Below are positions 1-10,595 of a stretch of 61,805 nucleotides of DNA, in pieces (the stretch's first letter is position 1; the number at the start of each line of letters is the position of its first letter). Under the pieces are notes generated by a model. That model was not told the DNA's origin. It saw only the letters and a list, made by a program, of their open reading frames with translations, and did not search any database. The DNA is taken from NCBI GenBank assembly GCA_010692645.1, contig JAAHGS010000028.1, forward strand, positions 1-61,805. Direction: 5' to 3'. Made by a program: the position numbers and the translations under genes. The DNA is from Symploca sp. SIO2E9. Its GTDB lineage: Bacteria > Cyanobacteriota > Cyanobacteriia > Cyanobacteriales > Coleofasciculaceae.

Positions 1-134
1 GCATACCCAAACCAATTCTGCAAAGAGTTAAACGCTTAGGGAGAGAACCATCTCTGGCTAGATAACGCAAGGAGTTTAGTTAAGTGGACTCATGGAACTA
101 AGAATCCCCGTGCGTTTACGCCGGGGAGTGTCAA
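1..134 (+). mobile_element. Tail (right end) of an IS200/IS605-type element
   Basis: The last part, 101-134, has the right-end form typical of cyanobacterial IS200/IS605 elements: AGAATCCCCG, a short loop, then CGGGGAGTGTCAA, with a CCCCG/CGGGG stem. In tnpB-bearing elements this end forms the 3' part of the omega RNA, and the flanking DNA gives the guide. One frame over 3-65 stays open for about 20 codons and may be a tnpB C-terminus, but I cannot confirm it. The rest of the element lies outside the window. Confidence 0.5.
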
Positions 135-201
135 ATAATTGACTCTGTTGATTAAAAATACCTGCAGTTGTAATCGGTTCCTCTCCCAAAGTTAGGAGAG
201 G

Positions 202-260
202 AGCTAGTAGTAAAGGCTACATTAATTTCAGTCCATTTTAATAAACCTTTGCTACTAGCT
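202..260 (-). terminator. Inverted repeat downstream of the 100-aa gene
   Basis: The arms AGCTAGTAGTAAAGG (202-216) and CCTTTGCTACTAGCT (246-260) pair at 14 of 15 positions around a 29-nt loop. It lies just past the stop codon of the minus-strand gene at 275-577, where a terminator would sit. It has no T-tract, so it may instead be an RNA stability hairpin or a repeat remnant. Confidence 0.35.
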
Positions 261-274
261 GGTGAGTTTGTAAT

Positions 275-577
275 CTAATGCTCTAATAGATTTAGTGCCC
301 CTTCGACAGCATGAGTGATAACAGTTGATGAAGCTTCACAAGCCGCCCCCTCAGTGGCGCATTGCCCAACCTCAATAGCATTCCCCACTGCCGGATTCTC
401 TCCCTCAAGCACAACATCAGCTAAGGCAGAATAGTTTTGGTCTTTTGCTTCTTCAGCTTGAAGCTTGGCTTGGAGTGAAGAGGGAGCCAACTTTTCCCAT
501 CTACGGATCGCTTGTACGATTTCGATACCACCCCAAGAAATCATTCCGATAATGACAGCAATGATTATAAGTGCCAT
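275..577 (-). CDS. Hypothetical small membrane-anchored protein
   Basis: This is a 100-aa protein I do not recognise. Residues 1-15 or so are a hydrophobic segment (LIIIAVIIGMISWGG) that would serve as a membrane anchor. A charged, Ala/Glu-rich region follows. Two cysteines, five residues apart (CATEGAAC), lie near residues 73-78. The ATG at 577 is the natural start. It stands alone on the minus strand, 120 bases beyond the stop of the 2H phosphoesterase gene. Reading as real rests on the uninterrupted frame and the coherent anchor-plus-soluble-domain layout. Confidence 0.5.
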   Translation of the reverse strand: MALIIIAVIIGMISWGGIEIVQAIRRWEKLAPSSLQAKLQAEEAKDQNYSALADVVLEGENPAVGNAIEVGQCATEGAACEASSTVITHAVEGALNLLEH

Positions 578-697
578 AAGCTACATCAACTACCCCTACA
601 GGAGACTAAAGTAGTTCACATTACCTATCCTATCACCACCTGTAAGGGCACACTGCCGTGCGCCCCTAAGTTGAGGGCTGGGAATTCCATCAATTTA

Positions 698-1261
698 TTA
701 AAACTCTTGAGAATCCAACGAAAAAGACTCACTCACATTCCATCGCCTACCATCGTGAATTAGCAGTGTTAATTCAGCAGCAGTAAACTCAGATTCAAAC
801 TCTCGATGCTCAAATTCTGGCCAAGACTTCCAGAAATTCTGCCCAGTCAAATCTTTAAAAGCAACAGTCATGTGAGGAGAAAAAGGGCGACTTTTAGAAA
901 CTTGGTGAACAATACCCAATGATGCTTCTAAATAAGCCATCAACTCCTTTTGGATAGCTAATAATTCTGGTGTTTTGAGGACATTTATATAGATTACGCG
1001 GGGAATAAAAGCACCAAAACCCTTGAGTTTTATCGGTACTGGTGTCCGAGTTTCAGCAAAAGATTTTAGGCATTCTTCCAGAGCATAGACTTGGTCTAAC
1101 TGCCATTCAAATGGCGGTTGCAAGGTAATATGGGGCGGTGATTTTTGAGCATGTCGGCTATTGTAAGTGTCAGCAAAATACTGCTTAATCTCATTAGCAT
1201 AATCCTGGATTTCCTGAGGTGGCAGTAGTGCGATGAAGAAAAGACTTTGTTGATTATTCAT
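698..1261 (-). CDS. 2'-5' RNA ligase / 2H phosphoesterase family protein
   Basis: This 187-aa protein carries the two HxT motifs that define the 2H phosphoesterase superfamily: HITL near residue 44 and HMTV near residue 130. In known members the two histidines act on 2',5' or cyclic phosphodiester bonds of RNA or nucleotides. The length is normal for the family (about 180-200 aa). The true substrate cannot be told from sequence, and the traditional name 2'-5' RNA ligase is a family label. It is the third of three closely spaced minus-strand genes (1972 down to 698) that may be one transcription unit. Confidence 0.8.
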   Translation of the reverse strand: MNNQQSLFFIALLPPQEIQDYANEIKQYFADTYNSRHAQKSPPHITLQPPFEWQLDQVYALEECLKSFAETRTPVPIKLKGFGAFIPRVIYINVLKTPELLAIQKELMAYLEASLGIVHQVSKSRPFSPHMTVAFKDLTGQNFWKSWPEFEHREFESEFTAAELTLLIHDGRRWNVSESFSLDSQEF

Positions 1262-1300
1262 GGTTCATTGCGGTTAATCATAAACTATTCCCTTTATGTC

Positions 1301-1678
1301 TCACGCTGTCGATTGGAATTGCTCTGGCACAAGAGTGTACCAGCGATGAAACCAAACCTGACTTAAAAATTGGTGATGCTGGGCATTGTACTGCTTGCTG
1401 TGCTTTTGGTAGTCTTCGCTAATTTCTCTCAAGCAATTGAGTAATTCTAGCAAAGTGAAACATTTCTGAATTTGATGGGCAACGGCAATCAGCCACTGTC
1501 GCAATTTCCGATAACTAATAAATTGTCCGCCGACATCACAGCGATGGACAAATAATACGTATTTCCAGCATTCGATGCGCACAATTTGGTCTTCGGGAAT
1601 CTTGAGAAATTGGGCAATATCACTGACGCTGATGTGGAATTGCTCAGAAGGTTGGAGGCGAGTAAATAATCTAGTCAT
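1301..1678 (-). CDS. Conserved-looking hypothetical protein, 125 aa
   Basis: I do not recognise this protein. It is soluble, rich in Trp, His and Gln, with no membrane segment. Residues 14-40 (ISVSDIAQFLKIPEDQIVRIE) look like a short helix-turn-helix-like stretch, but I would not call it DNA-binding on this alone. It starts with ATG at 1678 and ends 39 bases before the 2H phosphoesterase gene, in the same direction, so co-transcription is likely. Confidence 0.55.
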   Translation of the reverse strand: MTRLFTRLQPSEQFHISVSDIAQFLKIPEDQIVRIECWKYVLFVHRCDVGGQFISYRKLRQWLIAVAHQIQKCFTLLELLNCLREISEDYQKHSKQYNAQHHQFLSQVWFHRWYTLVPEQFQSTA

Positions 1679-1765
1679 AGTTCATTGCTCATGGTTCATG
1701 GGCTAATTAACAATCAACCATGTTTGCGCAGCATGCGCGCAGCGCGTACCATGAACCATCAATTT

Positions 1766-1972
1766 TTAGCCTTTGCTATCAGTGCGATTATCACTGTGAT
1801 TAGGCAAATCCCAAATCACTTCAAATTTGGCATCGGGAACATGCTGACGCCACCATTTGATGTGTCCCTCGGCGTCTGATTGGGTGCGGTAACGATCAAT
1901 AATTGACCATTGCAGATTGTTGTGCAATAGACGGGCTATAGCCCAGGGCTTGAGCTTGTCTCTGTAGGTCAT
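1766..1972 (-). CDS. Small hypothetical protein, 68 aa
   Basis: The frame starts with ATG at 1972 and gives a 68-aa soluble protein. It reads like a single small alpha/beta domain: a helix (DKLKPWAIARLL), then alternating strands, with several Trp residues (WSIIDRY, IKWWRQHV, FEVIWDL). It is the first gene of the minus-strand group 1972-698. No function can be assigned. The similar spacing and direction to its two neighbours supports it being real. Confidence 0.5.
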   Translation of the reverse strand: MTYRDKLKPWAIARLLHNNLQWSIIDRYRTQSDAEGHIKWWRQHVPDAKFEVIWDLPNHSDNRTDSKG

Positions 1973-2007
1973 AATGAGTTTGTCTCCTTTACTAGATTGG
2001 GAGCCAG

Positions 2008-2049
2008 AGCCAGCCTGGGACTTTCTACTGTGACAGGCTGGCTTTTTTT
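2008..2049 (+). terminator. Strong intrinsic terminator on the plus strand
   Basis: AGCCAGCCTG (2008-2017) pairs perfectly with CAGGCTGGCT (2034-2043), followed by a run of seven T (2043-2049). This is a textbook Rho-independent terminator in the plus direction, yet no plus-strand gene lies before it: the neighbours read the other way. It also sits 36 bases upstream of the start codon of the 68-aa minus-strand gene. Confidence 0.7.
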
Positions 2050-2462
2050 CTGGATTGCAGTTGCAACAGTGTTAATTTATCATAAAGTAACTATCAAGAC
2101 AATACCGTTAAAAAAAATTGGGAATTGCTTGGAGAGAGTCCTAGAAATTGCAGTAGAAGTAGGTTGGGTAGAAGGTCGTGAAACCCAACACTAAGCGGTA
2201 TAAGTGCTTACTGTGTAATTAATTTTGCCTAGGTAGGGCTTGCTGAATGAATCTAGAAGGTATGCAAGACTTGGGTTTTGGGTCTTTTTTTAGGCTTACA
2301 AGTGCTTTGTTATAGCATCTGACGGCTCAAAATCCTTGCACTTTTGGGGAAAATCTCGGAGCTGATCATAGCTAATCAGGTTTAAAACTGTTCCCTATTC
2401 CCTATCCTTACTGTTCCCTGTTCCCTATTCCCTGTTCCCTGCGCGCAGCGCTATAGATAATC
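2050..2462. other. Gene-free stretch with short dispersed repeats
   Basis: No convincing gene. It contains a hairpin of a common cyanobacterial type (GTTGGGT near 2163, ACCCAAC near 2183) and a run of TTCCCTGTTCCC-type units (about 2390-2440). These run into the palindromic GCGCGCAGCGCTATA (2441-2455), a combination repeated at 26627-26656. Confidence 0.5.
2411..2455. repeat. TTCCCTG-type short repeats followed by GCGCGCAGCGCTATA
   Basis: Several copies of a seven-base CTGTTCC/CTATTCC-type unit run directly into a GCGC-AGCGC-TATA block. The same two-part arrangement occurs at 26627-26656. Short tandemly repeated heptamers of this sort are common in filamentous and Chroococcidiopsis-like cyanobacteria. 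Confidence 0.55.
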
Positions 2463-2492
2463 AAAAAAATGGAGATGGTAAAAACCATCCCC
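2463..2492 (-). terminator. Intrinsic terminator of ftsH
   Basis: Read on the minus strand, GGGGATGGT, a TTTT loop and ACCATCTCC form a nine-base stem followed by ATTTTTTT. It begins 33 bases past the ftsH stop codon, as expected for its Rho-independent terminator. Confidence 0.75.
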
Positions 2493-2525
2493 ATCCAAAT
2501 AAATTATTAACTTCAATTTTCTTGA

Positions 2526-4412
2526 TCAAATCTGAGGAACGTATTGCTCCTTCTCCGGCACATGAGTGTACTCAGCCACAATCTGACGGAACTCTTCGCC
2601 GTCAATAGTCTCCTTCTCAATCAACAAATCCACCAAGCGATCAATCACCATGCGGTTTTCTCGAATAATCTGGCGCGCTTCCTGATGGCAATGTTCAGCA
2701 ATCCGTTTGACTTGCTCATCAATCCGGAAAGCAATTTCTTCAGAATATTCAGCCCTCGACATCAAACCACCGCCGAGAAATACTTCTCCTCCTTGTCCTT
2801 CCAAAGACAGAGAGCCTAAATCACTCATCCCATAGCGCGTAACCATCTGCCGTGCGATGGAAGTCAACTGTTGCAAGTCACCACCAGCACCAGTAGTAAC
2901 TTCAGCATCTCCAAAAACTTCTTCCTCTGCCGCTCTTCCTCCTAAGGCTCCGCTAATCCTAGCCAGAAGCTGAGCTCTAGTAATTAAACCTTGCTCTTCA
3001 CTAGGAGTAAACCAAGTCAAGCCCTGAGCTTGTCCTCTAGGAATCAAAGTAACTTTCTGCACCGGGTCATGATCTTTGAGGAGAGTGCCAACGATCGCAT
3101 GTCCAATTTCATGGTAAGCAATCAAGCGCTTACTCTTACTGTCAACCAGGGGAGTGCCTTCCATACCAGCAACGACGCGGTCAACAGCATCATTGACTTC
3201 TGCCATTGTAATTGCTTCCTTGCGGCGTCGAGCCGTGAGGATTGCAGCTTCATTGAGTAGATTAGCTAAATCGGCACCAGTAAATCCAGGAGTCCTCCGC
3301 GCGATAACTTCTATAGAGATTTCAGGAGCGAGTTTTTTGTTACGGGCGTGGACTTCCAAAATACCAATGCGCCCTTTAAGATCAGGAGCATCAACAATCA
3401 CTTGTCGGTCAAAACGTCCGGGACGCAACAGAGCAGAGTCAAGGACATCTGGTCGGTTAGTAGCAGCAATGATGATAATACCAGTATTCCCCTCAAAGCC
3501 GTCCATTTCTGTAAGCAACTGGTTGAGGGTTTGCTCTCTCTCATCATTACCACCGCCAATACCTGCACCTCGCTGACGTCCCACAGCGTCAATTTCGTCG
3601 ATGAAGATTAGGCAGGGGGCGTTTTCCTTAGCTTTTTTGAACAGATCACGGACACGGGATGCTCCAACGCCAACAAACATTTCCACAAATTCCGAGCCGG
3701 AAATGCTAAAGAAAGGAACACCAGCTTCGCCAGCGATGGCTTTTGCCAATAGAGTTTTACCAGTTCCTGGAGGTCCAACTAACAGAGCACCTTTGGGAAT
3801 ACGTGCCCCTACAGCAGTAAATCTTTCTGGTTGTTTGAGGAAAGTAACAACTTCTTTGAGTTCTTCTTTAGCCTCTTCAACTCCTGCGACATCATCGAAT
3901 AAGACACCAGTTTTTGCTTCCATTTGAAAGCGAGCACGGGACTTACCAAAATTCATCGCTTGACCTGGCCCACCACCGATGTTACTAGAACGACGGAAGA
4001 GGAAAAACAGCCCTGCAATCAACAGAATTGGAAATACTAAGTTGCCCAGTAATCCCCAAATTGCACCATCTTTACGAGGGGGATGGGCATCTAAAGTAAC
4101 CTCAGATTCTCTCAGCTTGGCAATTAGTTCAGGGGCATTTGTCGGCAAATCGACTCGCAACCGTTGTAACCGGTTATCAAGATCGGGGTCTACCGCCTCT
4201 ACAATGGCTGTCCGACCATTCTCGTAGAGGTCAACTGCAGTTACTCTACCAGTATCTAGATACTCCAAAAAGCGACCATAGGTCATGCGAGTACTTGCTG
4301 TATTTCTACCCAAGTCACCGCCAGCACTAGAAAAGGTACCTTGCCAGAGGAAAAAGCCAATGACTAGAGCCGGTAATGTCCAAAGTAGTATTATTCTCCA
4401 GGAAAGTTTCAT
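2526..4412 (-). CDS. ftsH: ATP-dependent zinc metalloprotease FtsH (FtsH2 type)
   Basis: This 628-aa membrane protease degrades damaged or unassembled thylakoid membrane proteins. In cyanobacteria the FtsH2 form works with FtsH3 to remove photodamaged D1 during photosystem II repair. There are two N-terminal membrane segments (about 5-25 and 118-140) around a lumenal domain. The AAA+ module has Walker A GPPGTGKT (about 212) and Walker B FIDEID, and the zinc site is HEIGH (about 430). The N-terminus ([14 protein letters not shown]) and the C-terminus ([15 protein letters not shown]) closely match what I recall of Synechocystis slr0228, which favours FtsH2 over FtsH1/3/4. Full length, with its own terminator downstream at 2463-2492. 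Confidence 0.95.
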   Translation of the reverse strand: MKLSWRIILLWTLPALVIGFFLWQGTFSSAGGDLGRNTASTRMTYGRFLEYLDTGRVTAVDLYENGRTAIVEAVDPDLDNRLQRLRVDLPTNAPELIAKLRESEVTLDAHPPRKDGAIWGLLGNLVFPILLIAGLFFLFRRSSNIGGGPGQAMNFGKSRARFQMEAKTGVLFDDVAGVEEAKEELKEVVTFLKQPERFTAVGARIPKGALLVGPPGTGKTLLAKAIAGEAGVPFFSISGSEFVEMFVGVGASRVRDLFKKAKENAPCLIFIDEIDAVGRQRGAGIGGGNDEREQTLNQLLTEMDGFEGNTGIIIIAATNRPDVLDSALLRPGRFDRQVIVDAPDLKGRIGILEVHARNKKLAPEISIEVIARRTPGFTGADLANLLNEAAILTARRRKEAITMAEVNDAVDRVVAGMEGTPLVDSKSKRLIAYHEIGHAIVGTLLKDHDPVQKVTLIPRGQAQGLTWFTPSEEQGLITRAQLLARISGALGGRAAEEEVFGDAEVTTGAGGDLQQLTSIARQMVTRYGMSDLGSLSLEGQGGEVFLGGGLMSRAEYSEEIAFRIDEQVKRIAEHCHQEARQIIRENRMVIDRLVDLLIEKETIDGEEFRQIVAEYTHVPEKEQYVPQI

Positions 4413-4833
4413 TTATAAAGCCCGCTTGGATACCCTCCCTGCAAAAAAATAGAAAGGGTTAGGAAGCGGGGCGGGATTTGCCGCTTCCCTCGTTGGTCTG
4501 ATTGATATTTTTGGTTATATGATGCTGGTTTAGGCCCCAGGGGAGCGTCAGGAAAAATGAACCCCAGCTCAAGAAATTGAAAAATTTATCCTAACTTAAT
4601 TAAATTTAACGTAATTTTCGTAATTCGAGCAACCCAAATGAGTTTGCCTAGATCTAAACGCGCCTGCTCCCCAAGCTAAAAGCTAGGAGATGCAGGCACC
4701 AAGTTTGCAACTATATCAGCTTCATAGCACTTAAGTTGGTCAACATAAGGCTCTTACAAGCCTCGTCTATACCTAAGTATGGACGGGGTACTTGACTACA
4801 GCTTGCCAACTCAAAGTTGAACTAAATCCCAAC
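4413..4833. other. petH-ftsH intergenic region
   Basis: This 421-base gap contains no gene. It should hold the ftsH promoter and the petH 3' end. Next to petH, at 4761-4788, is a hairpin (see its own entry). A second weaker hairpin (GCCTGC about 4662, GCAGGC about 4692) surrounds AGCT-rich sequence. Confidence 0.5.
4761..4788 (-). terminator. Hairpin downstream of petH
   Basis: CCTCGTCTATAC and GTATGGACGGGG pair over 12 positions (two mismatches or wobbles) around a four-base loop, 46 bases past the petH stop. There is no T-tract, so termination is possible but not certain. Confidence 0.4.
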
Positions 4834-6684
<1,851 letters not shown>

Positions 6685-7689
6685 ATGACCACTGAGCTCG
6701 ATCGCGTGGTACTAATTGGGGTTGCTGGAGACTCTGGATGCGGGAAATCGACTTTTCTGCGTCGCTTGAGTGACCTGTTTGGTGAAGAATTGATGACAGT
6801 CATCTGCTTAGATGACTATCACAGTTTGGATAGAAAACAGCGTAAAGCCAAAGGAGTTACCGCACTCAATCCCAAGGCTAACAATTTTGACCTGATGTAT
6901 GAGCAAATTAAAGCGCTCAAAGAAGGTCAAGCAATTGACAAGCCAATTTATAACCATGAAACTGGTGAACTTGATCCACCAGAGAGGGTTGAACCCAATA
7001 AAATAGTCGTGATTGAGGGACTTCACCCACTCTATGACGAGCGGGTGCGATCGCTGGTAGATTTTGGCGTATACCTTGATATCAGCGATGAGGTCAAAAT
7101 TAACTGGAAAATCCAGAGGGATATGGCAGAGCGGGGACACCGCTACGAAGATATTCTAGCCTCAATCAATGCCCGACGCCCAGACTTTGAAGCCTACATT
7201 GAGCCGCAAAAGCAATACGCTGACGTTGTGATCCAAATCCTGCCCACGCAGTTAATCAAGGATGACAAGGAAAGCAAAATTCTGCGCGTGCGCCTGATTC
7301 AAAAATATGAGGTGGAAAACTTCGAGCCAGTATATCTGTTTGATGAAGGCTCAACTATTGACTGGAGGCCCTGTGGTCGTAAGTTGACTTGTGCCTACCC
7401 TGGTCTCAAAATGTACTATGGACCAGACAGCTTCTTGGGCAACGAAGTCTCGATTTTGGAAGTCGATGGTCAATTTGACAACCTCGAAGAGATGATTTAT
7501 ATCGAAAGTCACCTTAGCAACACCTCAACTAAGTTTTACGGTGAGATGACTGAGCTAATGCTCAAGCATCCCGACTATCCAGGCTCTAACAATGGTTCTG
7601 GTTTGTTCCAAGTTCTTGTAGGTCTAAAAATGCGACAGACTTATGAATTCTTGCATTCTAGCGACACTAAAGTAGCAGCTTCTGTGTAG
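6685..7689 (+). CDS. prk: Phosphoribulokinase
   Basis: Phosphoribulokinase phosphorylates ribulose 5-phosphate to ribulose 1,5-bisphosphate, the CO2 acceptor of Rubisco. The 334-aa protein has the P-loop GDSGCGKS (residues 16-22) and regulatory cysteines at residues 19 and 41, the positions known for the cyanobacterial redox switch. A second cysteine pair, WRPCGRKLTC, lies near 230-236. These Cys pairs underlie inactivation in the dark and complex formation with CP12 and GAPDH. The ATG at 6685 is preceded by GAGG about eight bases upstream. A hairpin at 7709-7746 follows. Confidence 0.96.
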   Translation: MTTELDRVVLIGVAGDSGCGKSTFLRRLSDLFGEELMTVICLDDYHSLDRKQRKAKGVTALNPKANNFDLMYEQIKALKEGQAIDKPIYNHETGELDPPERVEPNKIVVIEGLHPLYDERVRSLVDFGVYLDISDEVKINWKIQRDMAERGHRYEDILASINARRPDFEAYIEPQKQYADVVIQILPTQLIKDDKESKILRVRLIQKYEVENFEPVYLFDEGSTIDWRPCGRKLTCAYPGLKMYYGPDSFLGNEVSILEVDGQFDNLEEMIYIESHLSNTSTKFYGEMTELMLKHPDYPGSNNGSGLFQVLVGLKMRQTYEFLHSSDTKVAASV

Positions 7690-7708
7690 TTTTCCCTGGC
7701 TTGAACCT

Positions 7709-7746
7709 GAAGTACCCCAACTTTTGCTGTGGCAAGTTGGGGCTTC
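7709..7746 (+). terminator. Hairpin terminator of prk
   Basis: CCCCAACTT (7715-7723) and AAGTTGGGG (7734-7742) form a perfect nine-base stem, extended by outer GAAG/CTTC arms (7709-7712, 7743-7746). It starts 19 bases after the prk stop. There is no long T-tract, but position and strength favour a terminator. Confidence 0.6.
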
Positions 7747-8012
7747 CCAAATACAGCTAGTAGAAGAACTGTTCCATTAGTCTTCGAGGCTTCCCGCTTC
7801 ATCCACCGTCGCTCTGTTGGGTAGTAGATAGATCTATTTACTCTGTCACTCAAGACAGTTAAATTAATTTTTTCCCCGCGAGATGCCAATTTTGTTTCTC
7901 GCGCTTTGTGCTATTAAGTTGAAAGTTTTTGGAAATAATCTGCAATCACAATGCCAGCAGAGGAATGTGACCATAATAGACATATATTGAAATCAGCTTG
8001 GAGCAGAAAATA

Positions 8013-8333
8013 ATGAGAGTGTGGATTACCAGCTTTCTGGTCTTATTTGGAATCTTTGAAATTTACCAGTGGATGAGACACTTCAGTGTACCACTGCCGA
8101 TGTTTATTTTGGCTGGAGCCTTGCTAGCGATCGCTTCCAATTATGGCAAATATGGCGGCTGGTCTTTTCAAGAGTACTCCCATGACTCTGAGAACCAGCA
8201 AGTACAACAGCCAAGCGCCGATGATTTTAATAATACCTCTAAATTGGCTAATTTACAACAATCCTTATCAAAGTCTTTGCCCAAACTTCAAGATTCAATT
8301 TCTTTTACAATCAGTCGCCGTGAACAAAAATAG
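8013..8333 (+). CDS. Small hypothetical membrane protein
   Basis: From the ATG at 8013 this is a 106-aa protein; GGAG at 8000-8003 is a good ribosome site for it, better than the upstream TTG at 7998. Residues 1-45 hold two hydrophobic segments (ITSFLVLFGIFEIY and LPMFILAGALLAIAS) joined by a short turn. A polar, Gln/Ser-rich cytoplasmic tail of about 60 residues follows. I do not recognise a named family. It stands alone between prk and a convergent minus-strand gene. Confidence 0.6.
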   Translation: MRVWITSFLVLFGIFEIYQWMRHFSVPLPMFILAGALLAIASNYGKYGGWSFQEYSHDSENQQVQQPSADDFNNTSKLANLQQSLSKSLPKLQDSISFTISRREQK

Positions 8334-8435
8334 TTCATTAATGAACAACCAAGGTAGTAGGCAACAGGGATTCTTAGACATCTTCGTTTTGAAATGTCTT
8401 GAAATGCTTGAAACCTGCCGCTGCACTTAAGGTAA

Positions 8436-9014
8436 TTAGCGCTTCATATTTCGCTTCATCTGCTCCAATTCGTCTTCTGTTTCCCAGCGCTGGAATTGCT
8501 CTTCTAAGGGGTCTGAATGGCTGTAGGAGGTGTGATTGCTACTCTGGTTCCAGCCAGATGTCTCCCAACGCTGTTGGGCTTTATAACTAGCTTGGGCTGC
8601 TTTAGCTTGGGCTGCTTTGGCTTGCACTTCCTGCCGACGTTGTTGAATCTGCTGCAGTAGTTGCTTAGCTTGTGTAATTTGCTGTTTAACCCCTTCCATC
8701 TGTCCCCAACGCTGGTTTCCTTGGCGTAGTAAAGCTGCCTCTCGCTCCTGAGCAGCTCTAGCCAAATCCTCTCTGTTGTGAGCTTTCGCCTTCTCAACCC
8801 TCTGATGCCAGCGCTGAATGTCTTGAGCAATGGCGAGAATGTCATCCTGCAAGCGCTTGGCCTGCACCTGTAAGTCAGCAATTAGCCGCAGCGTGTCTTT
8901 TTCCTGCTCTCGCAATTGTTCTTCTAAGGCCTGTAACTCTAAATGGGGATTATTACGTAAAAACTCCTCTAGGCGGTTTTCAAGAAACCGATTGAAATCA
9001 TCAAATAAACCCAC
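8436..9014 (-). CDS. Coiled-coil protein, probable TIGR04376 family
   Basis: This 192-aa protein starts with GTG at 9014 (AGGAG about 10 bases upstream) and begins MGLFDDFNRFLENRL. Almost all of residues 25-145 is Gln/Glu/Ala-rich coiled coil (LQALEEQLREQEKDTLRLIADLQ and later heptads), followed by a Ser/Trp-rich tail. The start and layout fit a cyanobacterial family that I recall as TIGR04376, of unknown function. It has a PspA/IM30-like look in its long coiled coil but lacks the amphipathic helix of that family. No enzymatic motif is visible. Confidence 0.65.
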   Translation of the reverse strand: MGLFDDFNRFLENRLEEFLRNNPHLELQALEEQLREQEKDTLRLIADLQVQAKRLQDDILAIAQDIQRWHQRVEKAKAHNREDLARAAQEREAALLRQGNQRWGQMEGVKQQITQAKQLLQQIQQRRQEVQAKAAQAKAAQASYKAQQRWETSGWNQSSNHTSYSHSDPLEEQFQRWETEDELEQMKRNMKR

Positions 9015-9253
9015 TTTCGGGACTCCTAAGCTCTAATCTTAAAATAATCCCATCTCCGAGAAGGAGTGGAATGGGGTATCGAATTTTATATTTCCTCTTC
9101 TCCCGCCGTTAGTATAGCTAATGGACAATCCCACAGCGTCTTATCGCGTGGGATAAAAAAATAGAACTGCATCCGACGCAATTCATGCGTGGGATAGGAT
9201 TAAGGATGTACTTAATATTCTGACTCCTGGTTCTTGAGTTAGAGGCTCCTTCT

Positions 9254-10387
9254 TCAAAATTTCTGACCTGCGTAAATAGAGCGAACCTCACCATTACGCC
9301 GAATCACTGCTTCTCCATTAGCTACAGATACTAAAGTCCAGCCACTAGTGCCAATCGCTTCGCCAACAAAGATTCTCTTGGTAATACCATCAATGTCGAA
9401 CAAAGCAGCAGATTTGTCACTTTCACTGTTGCCAATTTCACTAATTTCCACCAATCCTACAAGAGTATGCTGGGCAGCTGTTGCCGTTATGGTCGTAGCT
9501 GGTAAAGTCTCTATAACTCTAGGCGCTGATTCTAAGGGTTGAGGAGAAGCCACAACAGAGGGGCTTGCTGCTGGCGGTGGTACTGCCACAGAGGGGCTTG
9601 CTGCTGGCGGTGGTACTGTCACAGAGGGGCTTGCTGCTGGCGGTGGTGCTGCTGAAACCTGTGGTTTTTGGGGCGGCTCCACTGGGTAAGGGATGTAGAC
9701 TCTCTCGAAAACAGTTGGTGCTGGTTTAGGAGCAGGGGAACGATTTTCCACAGCAGGAACTGGTAGCTGTTTGGGTGGGCTCAGAGTAGGAGCAATCGCT
9801 TTTTTCTGTTCTTTGACTTCACCCTTGCGTTCGATTACTTCCAGCGATCGCAACATGTAGCTAATAAACTGGGTATCAGCTGCTGAGAGTTGTTTATTTT
9901 CAGCAGATAGGGAAGGAGGTAGGTTCAGAAATCTCGGCAAGGTTAATTTTCCCTGGCGGTGGAGCAGCAGGACGATTGCCACTATACCTGCCGCTACCCC
10001 AACCAGCAAGATTAGTGTTAACCAGTACCACGCTAACCATTGATCGCTGGAACTAGCTGCCTTAACCCTATTCGTCTCTGAGGATTTGACCAGGGTAAGA
10101 TCAGTTGACTCTTGGGACTGATTACCCTGCTGGGGCTCAGGTTCTGGAAGTGGTGCCACCTTAGGTGGCATCTTGAGTTTAGGAATTGCGATTGACTTCA
10201 AGGAAAGATATTCTGGCTTGACAGGCTCTGTTGGTAATTTAGTGCCCCCTTCCAAAATACGGTCAATGTCGGCAAATAAATCATCCATCAACTCGTCAGC
10301 AGCTGACTCTGCCGACCAAGGCTTGATTGAAGTAGAAGCACTCAAATTCTCTGTTGATCTTTGGTTAGTGCTGACATCCTGAGACAT
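9254..10387 (-). CDS. Bitopic membrane protein with GspC/PilP-like C-terminus
   Basis: I prefer the ATG at 10387 over the TTG at 10417, because GAGTGAG lies just upstream; this gives 377 aa. The N-terminal 115 residues are polar and probably cytoplasmic. A single membrane segment follows (WYWLTLILLVGVAAGIVAIVLL). Next comes a Pro-rich periplasmic linker containing three 11-residue repeats of the PPPAASPSV type. The C-terminal 70 residues (AALFDIDGITKRIFVGEAIG, GEVRSIYAGQKF) resemble the homology domain of GspC/PilP, envelope parts of type II secretion and type IV pili. A role in such an assembly is an inference. Confidence 0.65.
   Translation of the reverse strand: MSQDVSTNQRSTENLSASTSIKPWSAESAADELMDDLFADIDRILEGGTKLPTEPVKPEYLSLKSIAIPKLKMPPKVAPLPEPEPQQGNQSQESTDLTLVKSSETNRVKAASSSDQWLAWYWLTLILLVGVAAGIVAIVLLLHRQGKLTLPRFLNLPPSLSAENKQLSAADTQFISYMLRSLEVIERKGEVKEQKKAIAPTLSPPKQLPVPAVENRSPAPKPAPTVFERVYIPYPVEPPQKPQVSAAPPPAASPSVTVPPPAASPSVAVPPPAASPSVVASPQPLESAPRVIETLPATTITATAAQHTLVGLVEISEIGNSESDKSAALFDIDGITKRIFVGEAIGTSGWTLVSVANGEAVIRRNGEVRSIYAGQKF
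9555..9653. repeat. Three tandem 33-base repeats within a coding region
   Basis: Three near-identical 33-base units begin at 9555, 9588 and 9621, each starting ACAGAGGGGCTTGCTG on the plus strand. They encode the 11-residue Pro/Ala/Ser repeats in the linker of the 377-aa membrane protein. The nucleotide identity indicates recent duplication; copy number can vary without shifting the frame. Confidence 0.85.
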
Positions 10388-10424
10388 GGATTGCTCACTC
10401 TCGTGGCTACACAACAATACACTC

Positions 10425-10466
10425 TGACATACTCCTACACTTCCCTTCGGGTAAGTGTAGGCTTCT
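10425..10466 (-). mobile_element. Solo IS200/IS605-type right end
   Basis: On the minus strand this reads GAAGCCTACACTT, a CCCG-type loop, then AAGTGTAGGAGTATGTCA, with a nine-base perfect stem (CCTACACTT/AAGTGTAGG). It is the same architecture as the other right ends in the window and most like 39079-39122. No transposase or tnpB is attached. Its outer end lies 37 bases before the ATG at 10387. Confidence 0.5.
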
Positions 10467-10563
10467 CAGCGACTCCTGCTACTGCATAGGACATTAACTG
10501 AGCTTTAAGAACATGACCTAAAGAATCTTCTCCCCATCTCCCCATCTCCCCTCTCCCCCTCTC

Positions 10564-10595
10564 CTCGATGGGATATTTTTTTATTTGGAAGTCCC
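10564..10595. repeat. 32-base dispersed repeat, copy 1
   Basis: This block, containing GATATTTTTTTATTTGGAAG and ending GTCCC, is repeated with one difference at 19347-19378. Both copies follow a C/T-rich CTCCCC-type tract. It abuts the mnmG stop codon. Confidence 0.75.

Noticed and set aside
1685-1879. 64-codon plus-strand frame
   Set aside because: It is antisense to the 68-aa gene and passes through short palindromic repeats.
1997-2194. 65-codon frame across the orphan terminator
   Set aside because: It spans a strong terminator hairpin and T-run; not a plausible coding region.
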